Below are positions 1 to 8,492 of a DNA stretch of 64,000 bases, in pieces. The translations under genes and the position numbers were made by a program. The stretch spans positions 1-64,000 of the forward strand of contig JADLHU010000162.1 in the NCBI GenBank assembly GCA_020848655.1, in the 5' to 3' direction. The notes under the pieces are model-generated. The model saw only the letters and a program-made list of their open reading frames with translations, was not told the origin of the DNA and made no database searches. The DNA is from Novosphingobium sp. GTDB taxonomy: Bacteria; Pseudomonadota; Alphaproteobacteria; Sphingomonadales; Sphingomonadaceae. Position 1 is the first letter of the stretch; each line of letters begins with the position of its first letter.

Positions 1-756
1 GACTTTCACTTGCGCACCTGAATCGAGCACCAGGAAGCATTCGCCGTTGGTATGCGGCTTCACCTGCCGCACCTGAGTGAGATTGACGATGGTGGAACGG
101 TGCACGCGCTGGAACACGCGCGGGTCAAGGCGGCGTTCCAGATCCTTCATCGTCTCGCGCAGGATCAGCGAATTGTCGGCGGTGTAGATGCACATATAGT
201 CACCCGCCGCCTCGATCCGTTCGATGGTATCGACATCGACCCGGAAGATCTGGCCGCGATCCTTGATGTTGATCAGCTTTTCAAACCGCGCCGCGCCGTG
301 TTCCTCTTCATCGGGCATGGCATCGATGGCATCGGGGGCGACTTCGGCCAGCACGATTTTCAGCTTTTCCGCTTCTTCGGCGGCGTTCTTTTCCGCCAGC
401 CGGGTGCGCACGCGGTCCAGCGTGTCGGCCAGCTTGTCCTCGTCCACCGGCTTCATCAGGTAGTTGACGGCATTGGCCTCGAACGCGCGCACGGCGTGTT
501 CCTGATAGGCGGTGACGAAGACGAACAGCGGCGGTTCGATCTCCATCACGCCCTTCACCACCGAAAACCCGTCGAAGCCAGGCATCTGGATATCGAGGAA
601 CACCAGGTCGGGCTTTTCGGTCTTGATCTTGCGGATCGCCTCGCGGCCGTTGGAACAAGTGTCGATGATCTCGACATCGGGGAATTTCTCCAGCCGGAGC
701 TGAAGCCCCTGGATGGCCAGCTTCTCGTCGTCGACAAGGATGGTGCGAATGGTCAT
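1..756 (-). CDS. LytTR-family two-component response regulator (3' end beyond window)
   Basis: Translating the minus strand from the ATG at 756 gives 252 codons with no stop before the window edge, so the C-terminus is missing. The N-terminus is a CheY-like receiver: acidic pair Asp9/Asp10, phospho-acceptor Asp55 in VFLDIQMPG, and a conserved Lys near residue 104 in the YLMKPV motif. From about residue 155 comes a LytTR DNA-binding domain (INIKDRGQIFRVDVDTIERI, later QRVHRSTIVN). The histidine kinase gene ends 61 bp upstream on the same strand, so the two form a LytS/LytR-type pair. Target genes cannot be told from the window. Confidence 0.93.
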   Translation of the reverse strand, partial: MTIRTILVDDEKLAIQGLQLRLEKFPDVEIIDTCSNGREAIRKIKTEKPDLVFLDIQMPGFDGFSVVKGVMEIEPPLFVFVTAYQEHAVRAFEANAVNYLMKPVDEDKLADTLDRVRTRLAEKNAAEEAEKLKIVLAEVAPDAIDAMPDEEEHGAARFEKLINIKDRGQIFRVDVDTIERIEAAGDYMCIYTADNSLILRETMKDLERRLDPRVFQRVHRSTIVNLTQVRQVKPHTNGECFLVLDSGAQVKV

Positions 757-817
757 GAAAACAATCTCGGGTTATCGGCCCCTGCGTGATGTGCAGATGG
801 GCCTGGATGCTCGGGAT

Positions 818-1978
818 TCAACTCGCGGCGACGGCGATCCTGGACGGTTCCAGCGCCGGCGCATCTTCCTCGCGGCGCTCGACAGGGATCTCGATCACTA
901 CGGCAAAGCCCCCTTCGGCCGGCTCAACGGTTTCGAAGCGATGTTGTTCCCCATAGGCCTGCGCCAGCCGGTCGCGGATGTTGGCCAGTCCGACGCCGGT
1001 GGAAACCGCTTCTCCTCCATCAAAGCTCACGCCCGACAACCTGTTGTCGGACGCTCCGCTTTGCAAGCCCGGCCCGGTGTCCGAGACGGTAATGCGAAGG
1101 TTCTGGCCGATGAGTTGCGTGGCGATGGTGATTTCCGCCCCGCTTTCCTGCGGCGTGACCGCATATTTGATCGCGTTTTCGACCAAGGGTTGCAGCAGCA
1201 GCGATGGCAGCAGTGCGTCCTCGCTGGCCGGATCGATGCGGAACGTGGTGCGCAGCCGCTCTTCGAAGCGCATCAGTTCGATGTCGAGATAGAGCTTCAG
1301 CGTCTCCACTTCCTGCGCCACGGTGACGCGCCCGGTGGGTTCGTTGATCAGCGTGTAGCGCAGGAACGAGGACAAGCGGCTGAGCATGGCGTTGGCCGGC
1401 TCGGTCTGCTTGAGCAGCACCAGCGTGGAAATCGAATTGAGCGTGTTGAACAGGAAGTGCGGGTTGAGCTGATAGCGCAGCATCGCCAGTTGCGCGCTCG
1501 TCGCCTGGTTTTCCAGCCGGATCAACTGGTCGTTCTGTTCTTCGACCTGGAGGAAGAAATTGATCGCGTAATAGAGCGCGGACCACGCGCCCAGCAGTGT
1601 CGCATCGAGATAGAACACGCCGATGAACAACTGGGCGAAGCCGGCATCGCCATCGGACCGGTAGAGCGAGATCACCCAGGCATCGATGAACGCGTGGAGG
1701 CCCACCGCGAAAGGCAGGACCAGCGCGGTCACGCCCCAGGTCACCAGCGGGCGCTGCGCGATCAACTGGCGATAGACGATCGACAGGATCAGCGAGATCG
1801 AAAAGCCGGTGATCGTGGCGATCAGCACCAGCACCAGGAACGACAGCGGCTGCTGGTTGGCCAGGCTGGACATCGCGCGCAGCAGCATCGCGCCGGCCCA
1901 GCCCGCCAGTTGCAGGCGCCAGAACGCCTGGTTCTTGTTGGCGAAAAAGGGCGTCGGACGGAAGGGCAGCATCGCCAT
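818..1978 (-). CDS. LytS/YehU-type sensor histidine kinase
   Basis: Inner-membrane sensor kinase of 386 residues. Several hydrophobic segments fill residues 20-140. A short linker then leads to the His_kinase domain with the phospho-acceptor in LNPHFLFNTLNS (His174). The ATPase part has the N-box LVENAIKYA and G-box VSDTGPGL, with GVGLANIRDRL near the end. The open frame extends upstream to 2101, but that would run into the dsbA-like gene. The ATG at 1978 puts the first residues just ahead of the first membrane segment and leaves 46 bp to the upstream stop. The partner is the LytTR regulator immediately downstream. Confidence 0.93.
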   Translation of the reverse strand: MAMLPFRPTPFFANKNQAFWRLQLAGWAGAMLLRAMSSLANQQPLSFLVLVLIATITGFSISLILSIVYRQLIAQRPLVTWGVTALVLPFAVGLHAFIDAWVISLYRSDGDAGFAQLFIGVFYLDATLLGAWSALYYAINFFLQVEEQNDQLIRLENQATSAQLAMLRYQLNPHFLFNTLNSISTLVLLKQTEPANAMLSRLSSFLRYTLINEPTGRVTVAQEVETLKLYLDIELMRFEERLRTTFRIDPASEDALLPSLLLQPLVENAIKYAVTPQESGAEITIATQLIGQNLRITVSDTGPGLQSGASDNRLSGVSFDGGEAVSTGVGLANIRDRLAQAYGEQHRFETVEPAEGGFAVVIEIPVERREEDAPALEPSRIAVAAS

Positions 1979-2024
1979 GGCCAATGCCTTAGCCGAAAAA
2001 TCGCCGCGCGCGAATCCCTTGCTT

Positions 2025-2789
2025 CTATTGTCGCGCAGTCGCCGCCGCTGTGATCGCGGCCGCCAGGCGATCCTTGCCGACCGCGCCCGACATGATCGCA
2101 TCGCCCACCACCCAGCTTGGCGTGCCGTTGAAACCGAGCTGGCGCGCCAGGTCCAGGTTGCGGCGCAGTTCCGCCTCGACGCGCGGATCGGCGGCGAAGC
2201 GGCGCGCGCGGTCCAGGTCGACCCCGGCGGTCTTCGCGGCGGCTTCGACCGTGGCGGGATCGGGGCGGCCGGCGGCGAACATGGCGCGGTGGAACGCGCC
2301 GTACTTGCCCTGTTCGGCAGCGGCGAGCGCCATGCGCGCCGCGCCGGCGCTTTCCTCGCTGAGGATCGGCAGTTCGCGCACCACCACGCGCAGTTCGGGA
2401 TTGGCGGCGATCAGCGCGTCCACATCGGCCACGCTCTGCCGGCAATAGCCGCAGGCGAAATCGGTGAATTCGACCAGCGTGACCTTGCCTTGCGGATTGC
2501 CCATGATCGCGCCGGGAAACGGCTTTTCCACCTCCCCGCGGATAGAGGACAATGCGCTGGCGGTTTCGCGCTTTTGCAGGTTTTCCATCGCCTGCGGCAG
2601 GATTTCGGGATGAGCGAGGATATAGTCGTGGACCACGGTCTCGATCGCGGCGCGATCGGCCGCGCCAAGGTTCGCCGCCGGATCGGCGCGGTACGAGTGC
2701 CAGAACCAGCCCGCCGCGCCGCCCGCGACCAGCGCGGCGGCAACGGCAAGCACGAAGCCCTTGCGCGAAGGGGATGAAGCATTGGTCAT
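2025..2789 (-). CDS. DsbA-family thiol:disulfide oxidoreductase
   Basis: A 254-residue envelope protein with an N-terminal hydrophobic anchor or signal at residues 11-30, followed by a DsbA-like thioredoxin fold. The redox motif is FACGYC (Cys113, Cys116) and the cis-proline loop is GTPSWV (Pro225), both as in the DsbA/ScsC/BdbD group. A helical segment before the thioredoxin core (residues 45-85) resembles the N-terminal region of ScsC-like proteins. It probably introduces or isomerises disulfides in exported proteins. It lies 9 bp downstream of the M48 protease gene and 46 bp before the sensor kinase, so co-transcription is likely. Confidence 0.9.
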   Translation of the reverse strand: MTNASSPSRKGFVLAVAAALVAGGAAGWFWHSYRADPAANLGAADRAAIETVVHDYILAHPEILPQAMENLQKRETASALSSIRGEVEKPFPGAIMGNPQGKVTLVEFTDFACGYCRQSVADVDALIAANPELRVVVRELPILSEESAGAARMALAAAEQGKYGAFHRAMFAAGRPDPATVEAAAKTAGVDLDRARRFAADPRVEAELRRNLDLARQLGFNGTPSWVVGDAIMSGAVGKDRLAAAITAAATARQ

Positions 2790-2798
2790 CGCGCCGGC

Positions 2799-4175
2799 CT
2801 ACTTGCGCTTGCGCGTGCGTTCAATCGCCGCGCGCGCCTGCATCGCGATATCCTGCGCGCGCAGCCAGTCGGGCGAGCCTTTGGGCAGCGCCGCCCCGGC
2901 CGCTTCGGCGCTGCGCAGCGCTTCGGGCATGCGCAGGCTCAGCACTTGCTGTTCGGCGCTGGCCAGTTGCGCGCGCGGCATGTCGCCGTTCGCCGCATAG
3001 ACCACGCCCAGTTGATACCAGGCGAAGGGATTTTCCCGATCGCGCGCCACCGCCGCCTTCAGCACGCGCTGCGCCTCGGCAAAGTTCGCCGGGTCTTCGG
3101 TGGCGATCAGCGCGTGGCCGAAAGTGGTTGCGATCAGCGGCTGGTTGTTGGTCAGTTCGGTGGCGCGGCGCAGCGGCGCCAGCGCATCGCCGGGCTTGCC
3201 CGCTTCCAGCAGGATCTGCCCCTTCAGTTCCAGGAAATAGGGATCGTTGGGCGCGGTGGCGAGCAGCGCCGTGGTTTCCGCCATCGCCTTGTCGAGATGC
3301 GAATCCTTGTGCCAGGCATAAGCGCGGGCATAGCGTGCGGGCACGCTGGTCAGCGTTTCGGGATAGGCCTTCAGCGTATCGGCGGGATCGGACAGATAGC
3401 CCAGCAGCTTGGCCTTGGCGCGCTGGAACCGCGCTTCCAGCGCCGGATCGCGCGGCCGTGTCCAGGCCGGATCCTTCTCGTATACATCCTGCAAGGTGGC
3501 AATGCGATCGCCGGTCATCGGGTGGGTGCTGTAGAATTCGTCGCCCGCGCGCGGCCTGTAGCCATAGCGGAATTCCATGTTCTCCAGCTTCTTGAAGAAC
3601 GCGATCGAACCCCGGCCCGAAATGCCCGCCTTGGAAAGGTACTGCGCGCCTGCCGCGTCGGCGCTGGATTCCTGGCCACGGCTGAAGGCCAGGTACTTGC
3701 CCATCGCCGCCTGCTGGCCGGCCATCAGCACGCCCATCGCCGCTTCGCCGCCGCCCGCCGCCGCCGCCGCCGCGCCCAGCAGCAGCGACAGGATGCTGAT
3801 CCCGCTGGCCGCCTTGCCGCCGGCATCGCTGATGACGTGGCCGCCGGTGACATGGCCCAGTTCGTGCGCGATCACGCCCTGCACTTCCTCGGCGCTATCG
3901 GCCATGTTGATCAGGCCGGCGTTGACATAGACGGCCTGGCCGCCGGCCACGAAGGCGTTCACCGAAGGATCGTTGACCAGCACCACATCGACATTGCGCG
4001 GGTCCAGCCCGGCGGCGGCGATCAGCGGCGTGGCCATATCGTGGAACAGCGCTTCGGTTTCGGCATCGCGCAGGATTGATTGCGCGGCCACCGGGCGGAT
4101 CGCCAGCAGCAGCAGCGCCAGCACGGTCAGCAACCGGGCGCCAAGGGTATCCAACGGACGAAAGCACGCGCGCAT
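2799..4175 (-). CDS. M48-family zinc metalloprotease with TPR region (BepA-like)
   Basis: About 458 residues. A signal peptide (residues 1-31, cleavage after PVAA) points to the periplasm. The zinc site is HELGH at about residues 104-108, with the third ligand Glu in the RGQESSAD segment, both typical of M48 peptidases. An Ala/Gly-rich hydrophobic stretch follows the HExxH helix. The C-terminal half is helical with TPR-like repeats, an arrangement known from BepA, which handles outer-membrane protein quality control. An in-frame ATG at 4229 would add 18 residues before the signal peptide. The ATG at 4175 gives a normal signal-peptide length and is preferred. Confidence 0.9.
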   Translation of the reverse strand: MRACFRPLDTLGARLLTVLALLLLAIRPVAAQSILRDAETEALFHDMATPLIAAAGLDPRNVDVVLVNDPSVNAFVAGGQAVYVNAGLINMADSAEEVQGVIAHELGHVTGGHVISDAGGKAASGISILSLLLGAAAAAAGGGEAAMGVLMAGQQAAMGKYLAFSRGQESSADAAGAQYLSKAGISGRGSIAFFKKLENMEFRYGYRPRAGDEFYSTHPMTGDRIATLQDVYEKDPAWTRPRDPALEARFQRAKAKLLGYLSDPADTLKAYPETLTSVPARYARAYAWHKDSHLDKAMAETTALLATAPNDPYFLELKGQILLEAGKPGDALAPLRRATELTNNQPLIATTFGHALIATEDPANFAEAQRVLKAAVARDRENPFAWYQLGVVYAANGDMPRAQLASAEQQVLSLRMPEALRSAEAAGAALPKGSPDWLRAQDIAMQARAAIERTRKRK

Positions 4176-4286
4176 CGCGCATGGCCTAGCGCGCGCGGGG
4201 CTGAACATGGCGTGAAGGAGCGGCATCATCGCCCCCGGTGTAGCGGCGCGATGGCCTGCCCGCCATAGCGCTGCCGTATCAGGAAA

Positions 4287-5774
4287 TCAGGCGATCAGGC
4301 GGCGGGCCGCGCGTTCGAGCAGCGGCAGGTCATCGGCCACTTCGCCCAGCAGCACGACTTCGCCATCCTGCAGGCGCCGCGCGACGAGCAGCGTGAATTC
4401 GCTGCCTTGCGCCGCGATCGCTTCCAGGGGTTGCGAATCGAGCTTGCGCAGCTTGCGCGCCAGCGCTTCGCGCGGGGACTTGCGCGGGCTGGCGGTCTTG
4501 CCGCTTTCCTCGCGGCGCAGGCGGCGTTCGGCGTTGACCACGCCTTTCAGCCCGCCTGGCGCTGCGCCCAGGAAATCGGCAAGCGTGCCCTGCCCCAGCC
4601 GCAGGCGCTGCGCATGGCCCAGCGCGGCGGCATATTCGGTCAGCCGCGTCTTGTCATAGTCCGCGCCGAAAACCAGCTTCACCAGCGGCGTCAGTGGGGC
4701 GCGGGCCTGCATGGCAAGCCCGGAATCGGCCACCAGCGCGGCGAATTCCTGCGGCGCGCCTTCGGCGGCGATGGAAAAATCATAGGCCCGGCCGATCGCC
4801 GCATAGAGCGCCTGGTGCGAGCGATCCTCGCTGCCGCGCGCCGCTTCGGCCAGCGCGCGGGCAGAGGCCAGCCAATCGGCCAGCGCCATGTCGTGCGCCG
4901 GTTCGCCATCGAATGCCTGGGCGGCGATGTAGTGGGCGATGTCCTCTTCGAACCCGACCTCGACCTCGATGGCATCGTCGCCCACGTGGAAGGCGCTGAG
5001 ATCGATGGGCACCTTGTGCCCCGGTTCGCGGCGCGACATCAGCCCGAACGACGGCAGCGGCAATTCGTGCCCCGGCGCATCGGGTTCCAGCGGCGTGACC
5101 AGATCGAGCACGCCATCATCGTCCACCGGGCTGTCCGCCCATTCGGTGAGCGGGGCCTTGCGCCGGATCAGGCCCGGCCGCGCATCAAGCGCCTGGTCGA
5201 TCTCCAGCAGGAGTTCGTCGGTGGTGCGCTGGTCGGCCAGTTCCTTCCAGTTGATCACGCCATAGATGAAGTCGATCGAGGCATCGTCGCTGGAAAACGG
5301 CAGCAGGATGCCTCGATAGAGAATCGTCGCACCGCGCTGGTTCACGAATTCCGCCTCGAAGCCGATCGGCGCCTGGTTGGCCAGGATCTGCATGTAGTGA
5401 TCGGTGATTCGCGTCAGCAGCGAACGCGGGGGAACTTCGCTCAGCCGTTCGATCGCCTGGCCGACGCCGCATTCCGCGCCCAGCTTTTCGCCCAGATAGC
5501 GAATCACCGGGTCTTCCATGCCGCCGGTGAAATCCAGCAGCACGCTCCACGGCCCGAAATCGGGCAGATCGCCCGGCGAAAGCGCCTCCACCGGGGGGAA
5601 ATTGCGGTTTTCGAGCATGCTGGCCCACAAGTTGTAGGCGCGCACCTGCATGCGGCGTTCATCCTGGCCGATGATGGCGGGCGGCAGTTCGCGCGCCGGT
5701 TCGTCCTCGATCGGTTCGCCGGCGAAGGCCTCCAGGCCCTCGGCATTGTCCGGATGACCGCGTAGATTGTCCAT
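4287..5774 (-). CDS. PAS-domain protein of unknown role
   Basis: A 495-residue soluble protein starting at ATG 5774. Residues 40-190 look like a PAS_5-type domain of the kind common in alphaproteobacteria (motif ARGYNLW-like 'VRAYNLWASMLENRNFPP' and a later aromatic-rich core). The rest is acidic then Ala-rich helical, with a conserved-looking C-terminal section that includes VVLLGEVADDLPLLERAARR. No kinase, cyclase or DNA-binding domain is visible, so it may be a scaffold or sensor in a cell-pole or signalling context. It stands alone, with 111 bp before the M48 gene and 131 bp after the MFS gene. Confidence 0.8.
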   Translation of the reverse strand: MDNLRGHPDNAEGLEAFAGEPIEDEPARELPPAIIGQDERRMQVRAYNLWASMLENRNFPPVEALSPGDLPDFGPWSVLLDFTGGMEDPVIRYLGEKLGAECGVGQAIERLSEVPPRSLLTRITDHYMQILANQAPIGFEAEFVNQRGATILYRGILLPFSSDDASIDFIYGVINWKELADQRTTDELLLEIDQALDARPGLIRRKAPLTEWADSPVDDDGVLDLVTPLEPDAPGHELPLPSFGLMSRREPGHKVPIDLSAFHVGDDAIEVEVGFEEDIAHYIAAQAFDGEPAHDMALADWLASARALAEAARGSEDRSHQALYAAIGRAYDFSIAAEGAPQEFAALVADSGLAMQARAPLTPLVKLVFGADYDKTRLTEYAAALGHAQRLRLGQGTLADFLGAAPGGLKGVVNAERRLRREESGKTASPRKSPREALARKLRKLDSQPLEAIAAQGSEFTLLVARRLQDGEVVLLGEVADDLPLLERAARRLIA

Positions 5775-5905
5775 GTGGCGTCCCCACTGCGTTGACGGCC
5801 CACTGCCGCAACGACGCTGCCGTTCAGGGCACCGTTCTGGCGCAACGTGGTAAACTTTCGGTTAAGTCGCGCCGGACGAGTGGCGATGCCCGCACGGGTG
5901 CGCGG

Positions 5906-7180
5906 TCAGGTTTCGATGCGGCCTTCGTGCGGCTTGGGCATCGGCAGCGCGAGCCGCGCCACGACCAGCAGCGCCAGCAGGAAAACGGCCGCGCCCAGGA
6001 GCGAGAACGCCACGTCGCGCCAGTCGGCCATCGCGCCCCACATCCACGATCCCAGCGCCATGCCGCCATAAGTCACCGCCTGGTAGATCGACAGGCAGCG
6101 GCCGAGAATCGCATCGGGCGAGCGCACCTGCATCGCCACGTTGAGCGACGTCAGCGCCGCCACCCAGCCCGCCCCGGCGAACACCGCCGAAGGCAGCGCC
6201 TGCGCCATGGTGTCGGCACCCGCCAGGATGGCCTGGGCCAGCGCGCTGGCCAGCGTCGCCGCGGTCAGCACGTTTTCCACGCCCCAGCGCCGCCGCGCGG
6301 CGCTGACCGCCAGCGCCATGACGATCGAACTCATCCCGAAGGCCGCCAGGATGATGCCGAAATCGACTTCGCCGCCGTGCAGCCGATCGCGCACCACGGC
6401 GGGCATCAGCGCCAGATAGCCGGCGGCGCCGAATCCGAAGATCAGCCCGCGCGCCAAGACCCGGCGCAGCGGCGAGGATGCGGCGCAGAACCGGATGCCG
6501 ATGGCGATCGCCGGCAGCATCGGCTTGCGCTCGATCGTCGGGGTTTCGGGCCGCCAGCGCGCCAGCACGACGATCATGGCGATATAGCTGGTCGCGTTGA
6601 CCGCGAAAGCCAGCGCGACGTTCCAGATCGAGATCAGCAGCCCGCCCAGTGCCGGGCCGACGCTGCGCGCCAGGTTGAAGGCGATGGTGTTGAGCGCAAT
6701 CGCCTGCGGCAGGTCCGCCCGGCCGACCTGCAGCCGCACCGAGGCCTGCCAGGCCGGCGAATTGAGCGCGGTGCCGATGCCCACGGAAAGCGTGAAGGCC
6801 AGCAGCAGCGCCGGTGTGATCATGTCCAGCCAGGTCAGCAGCGCCAGCGCCGCCGAAACGACCAGCATCCCCGTTTGCGCCGCCAGCATCACGATGCGGC
6901 GATCGTAATTGTCGGCAATCGCCCCCGCGATCACCCCGAACAGCATGACCGGGATCGTCGACGAGGCCTGCACCAGCGCGATCAGCCGGTGCGACGTGGT
7001 CAGTTCGGTCATCAGCCAGGCGGCGGCGACCGACTGGATGGTCGCGCCCAGGTTCGAGGCCAGGTTGGCGATCCAGATGGCGCGGAACGCGGGATAGCGG
7101 AACGGCGCGAAAGCACTGCCGCCCGGCCGGGCCGCCGGCGCCGCGGGGGCGCTGTCCCGATTGTCTTCGCTGTCCGCCAC
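5906..7180 (-). CDS. MFS transporter, EntS-like (MFS_3)
   Basis: A 424-residue inner-membrane protein with about 12 hydrophobic segments. The N-terminal segment FRYPAFRAIWIANLASNLG and the motif DNYDRRIVM in the loop after TM2 are typical of the MFS_3 branch that includes the enterobactin exporter EntS. Those proteins usually export siderophores or small lipophilic molecules; the substrate here is unknown. The start is a GTG at 7180. The following gene on the same strand (DUF2141) ends 61 bp before it, so the MFS gene could share that transcript. Confidence 0.88.
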   Translation of the reverse strand: MADSEDNRDSAPAAPAARPGGSAFAPFRYPAFRAIWIANLASNLGATIQSVAAAWLMTELTTSHRLIALVQASSTIPVMLFGVIAGAIADNYDRRIVMLAAQTGMLVVSAALALLTWLDMITPALLLAFTLSVGIGTALNSPAWQASVRLQVGRADLPQAIALNTIAFNLARSVGPALGGLLISIWNVALAFAVNATSYIAMIVVLARWRPETPTIERKPMLPAIAIGIRFCAASSPLRRVLARGLIFGFGAAGYLALMPAVVRDRLHGGEVDFGIILAAFGMSSIVMALAVSAARRRWGVENVLTAATLASALAQAILAGADTMAQALPSAVFAGAGWVAALTSLNVAMQVRSPDAILGRCLSIYQAVTYGGMALGSWMWGAMADWRDVAFSLLGAAVFLLALLVVARLALPMPKPHEGRIET

Positions 7181-7241
7181 GTCGCTGCGGTTAGGGCGGC
7201 TCCGCGCTCACCGCAAGGGGGCGCGGCGCCGCTCCGGCGCG

Positions 7242-7706
7242 TCAGAACATGTAGCGCATCCGCAGCGTCTGCTGCTGCGCGCCCGCGATCACCGCGAATG
7301 CGGCGCTGGCGAAGCTGGGCGGGCCGAAGCGCACCGGCGCATCGCGCGAAAAGCCATAGCCTTCGCGCGGGATCATCAGGCTCTTGTCGAGCCGGCCGTT
7401 GCCGTTCTCGTCATGGAACGCGGAAATCGCATAGCGCCCCGGCGGCACCGCGCCGAATTCCAGCCGCACGCTGGCGGCGGTGGCCGGAACGCTCGCCAGC
7501 CGGGCCTGCGGGTCTTTCGCGCAATCGGGAAACGCGCCGGGCCGGGCGGTAAGGCAGGCCATGACCCGGCCCTTGGTCGATCGCAGCCCCGTCACCGTCA
7601 GGCTGACCTGCCCGGTTTCGGCCGGCGGCGGCGCGGGGTCGGCCCCGGCCGCGCCGGGGGCAGCGGCAAAGAGGCCCGCCGCCGCCAGGACCGGCATGGC
7701 GATCAT
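7242..7706 (-). CDS. DUF2141-family exported protein
   Basis: A 154-residue protein with a signal peptide (residues 1-24, ending AGA). The body matches the DUF2141 pattern: VSLTVTGLRSTKGRVMACL, a paired cysteine region, and GRYAISAFHDENGNGRLDKS. The last contains a DxNxNGxxD loop that resembles an EF-hand calcium site. The ATG at 7706 overlaps the stop of the membrane hydroxylase gene (shared ATGA), so translation is coupled. The protein is likely periplasmic and linked to the hydroxylase product, for example a lipid or carotenoid. That link is inferred only from the overlap. Confidence 0.83.
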   Translation of the reverse strand: MIAMPVLAAAGLFAAAPGAAGADPAPPPAETGQVSLTVTGLRSTKGRVMACLTARPGAFPDCAKDPQARLASVPATAASVRLEFGAVPPGRYAISAFHDENGNGRLDKSLMIPREGYGFSRDAPVRFGPPSFASAAFAVIAGAQQQTLRMRYMF

Positions 7707-8413
7707 GGCGCCGACAGGCCGCGATCGGTGCCGCACAGATGATCCCAGAACCGGAAATAGAGGCCATAATTGCATGCATAATGCTCGTGATGGCGGTGGT
7801 GGTGGCTGGCCGTGATCAGCCAGCGCCCGGCCCGCGATTCGACAAGGGCGCGCGGGAACATCTCCCACCCCATGTGATTGGTGACGCCCATCACCGTCAT
7901 CACCATCAGCACCAGCCCCAGCACCGCGACATGGATCGGGATGAGCAGCGTCAGCGCGGGGATGACGACGGCGCCGGTCAGCGCCTCGATCGGGTGAAAG
8001 CTCATCGCCGCCCAGGCCGTGGGCGGCCGGCTGGCGTGGTGCACGGCATGCGCGATGCGAAACGGGCGCGGCCGGTGCATCCAGCGATGGGTCCAGTAGA
8101 ACCAGGTATCGTGAAGGAACAGGTACAGCAGGAACGAAACTGGCAGCCACCACAGCGGCAGATCGCTCCATCCGCTGTAGATCCGGCTCCAGCCGTGTTC
8201 GCGCCAGCCCCAGGCGACGATCCCGGCGGGCACGCCATAGATCGCGGCCGATGCCAGCGACCAGCCGATCTCCATGCGGATCTGCCGCGATAGCCCGGCA
8301 TAGCGCGCCGGGCGCTTGCGCGCGGTCAGCCAGGCGAAGAAGCCGCTGCTGGCGAAATAGCGCAGCGCGACGATCACCGTCATGGCAAGGGCGGAAAGCA
8401 GGGCGGCGGTCAT
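7703..8413 (-). CDS. Fatty acid hydroxylase / sterol desaturase-superfamily membrane enzyme
   Basis: A 236-residue integral membrane di-iron oxygenase. The three histidine boxes are visible: HDTWFYWTHRWMH, HAVHH, and HHHRHHEH near the C-terminus. Four to five hydrophobic segments surround them. This family includes sterol C5 desaturases, CrtR/CrtZ carotenoid hydroxylases and bacterial lipid hydroxylases, and the sequence alone does not decide between these. The stop overlaps the DUF2141 start by 4 bp. Upstream, 79 bp separate it from the rhlE-like gene on the same strand. Confidence 0.9.
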   Translation of the reverse strand: MTAALLSALAMTVIVALRYFASSGFFAWLTARKRPARYAGLSRQIRMEIGWSLASAAIYGVPAGIVAWGWREHGWSRIYSGWSDLPLWWLPVSFLLYLFLHDTWFYWTHRWMHRPRPFRIAHAVHHASRPPTAWAAMSFHPIEALTGAVVIPALTLLIPIHVAVLGLVLMVMTVMGVTNHMGWEMFPRALVESRAGRWLITASHHHRHHEHYACNYGLYFRFWDHLCGTDRGLSAP

Positions 8414-8492
8414 CGCCGGGGCTTATGCACCGCTGCCGCCCATGGGGACAGCCCTTTACGGCCGAAACCCATGAGCGGACATGCGGACAGGA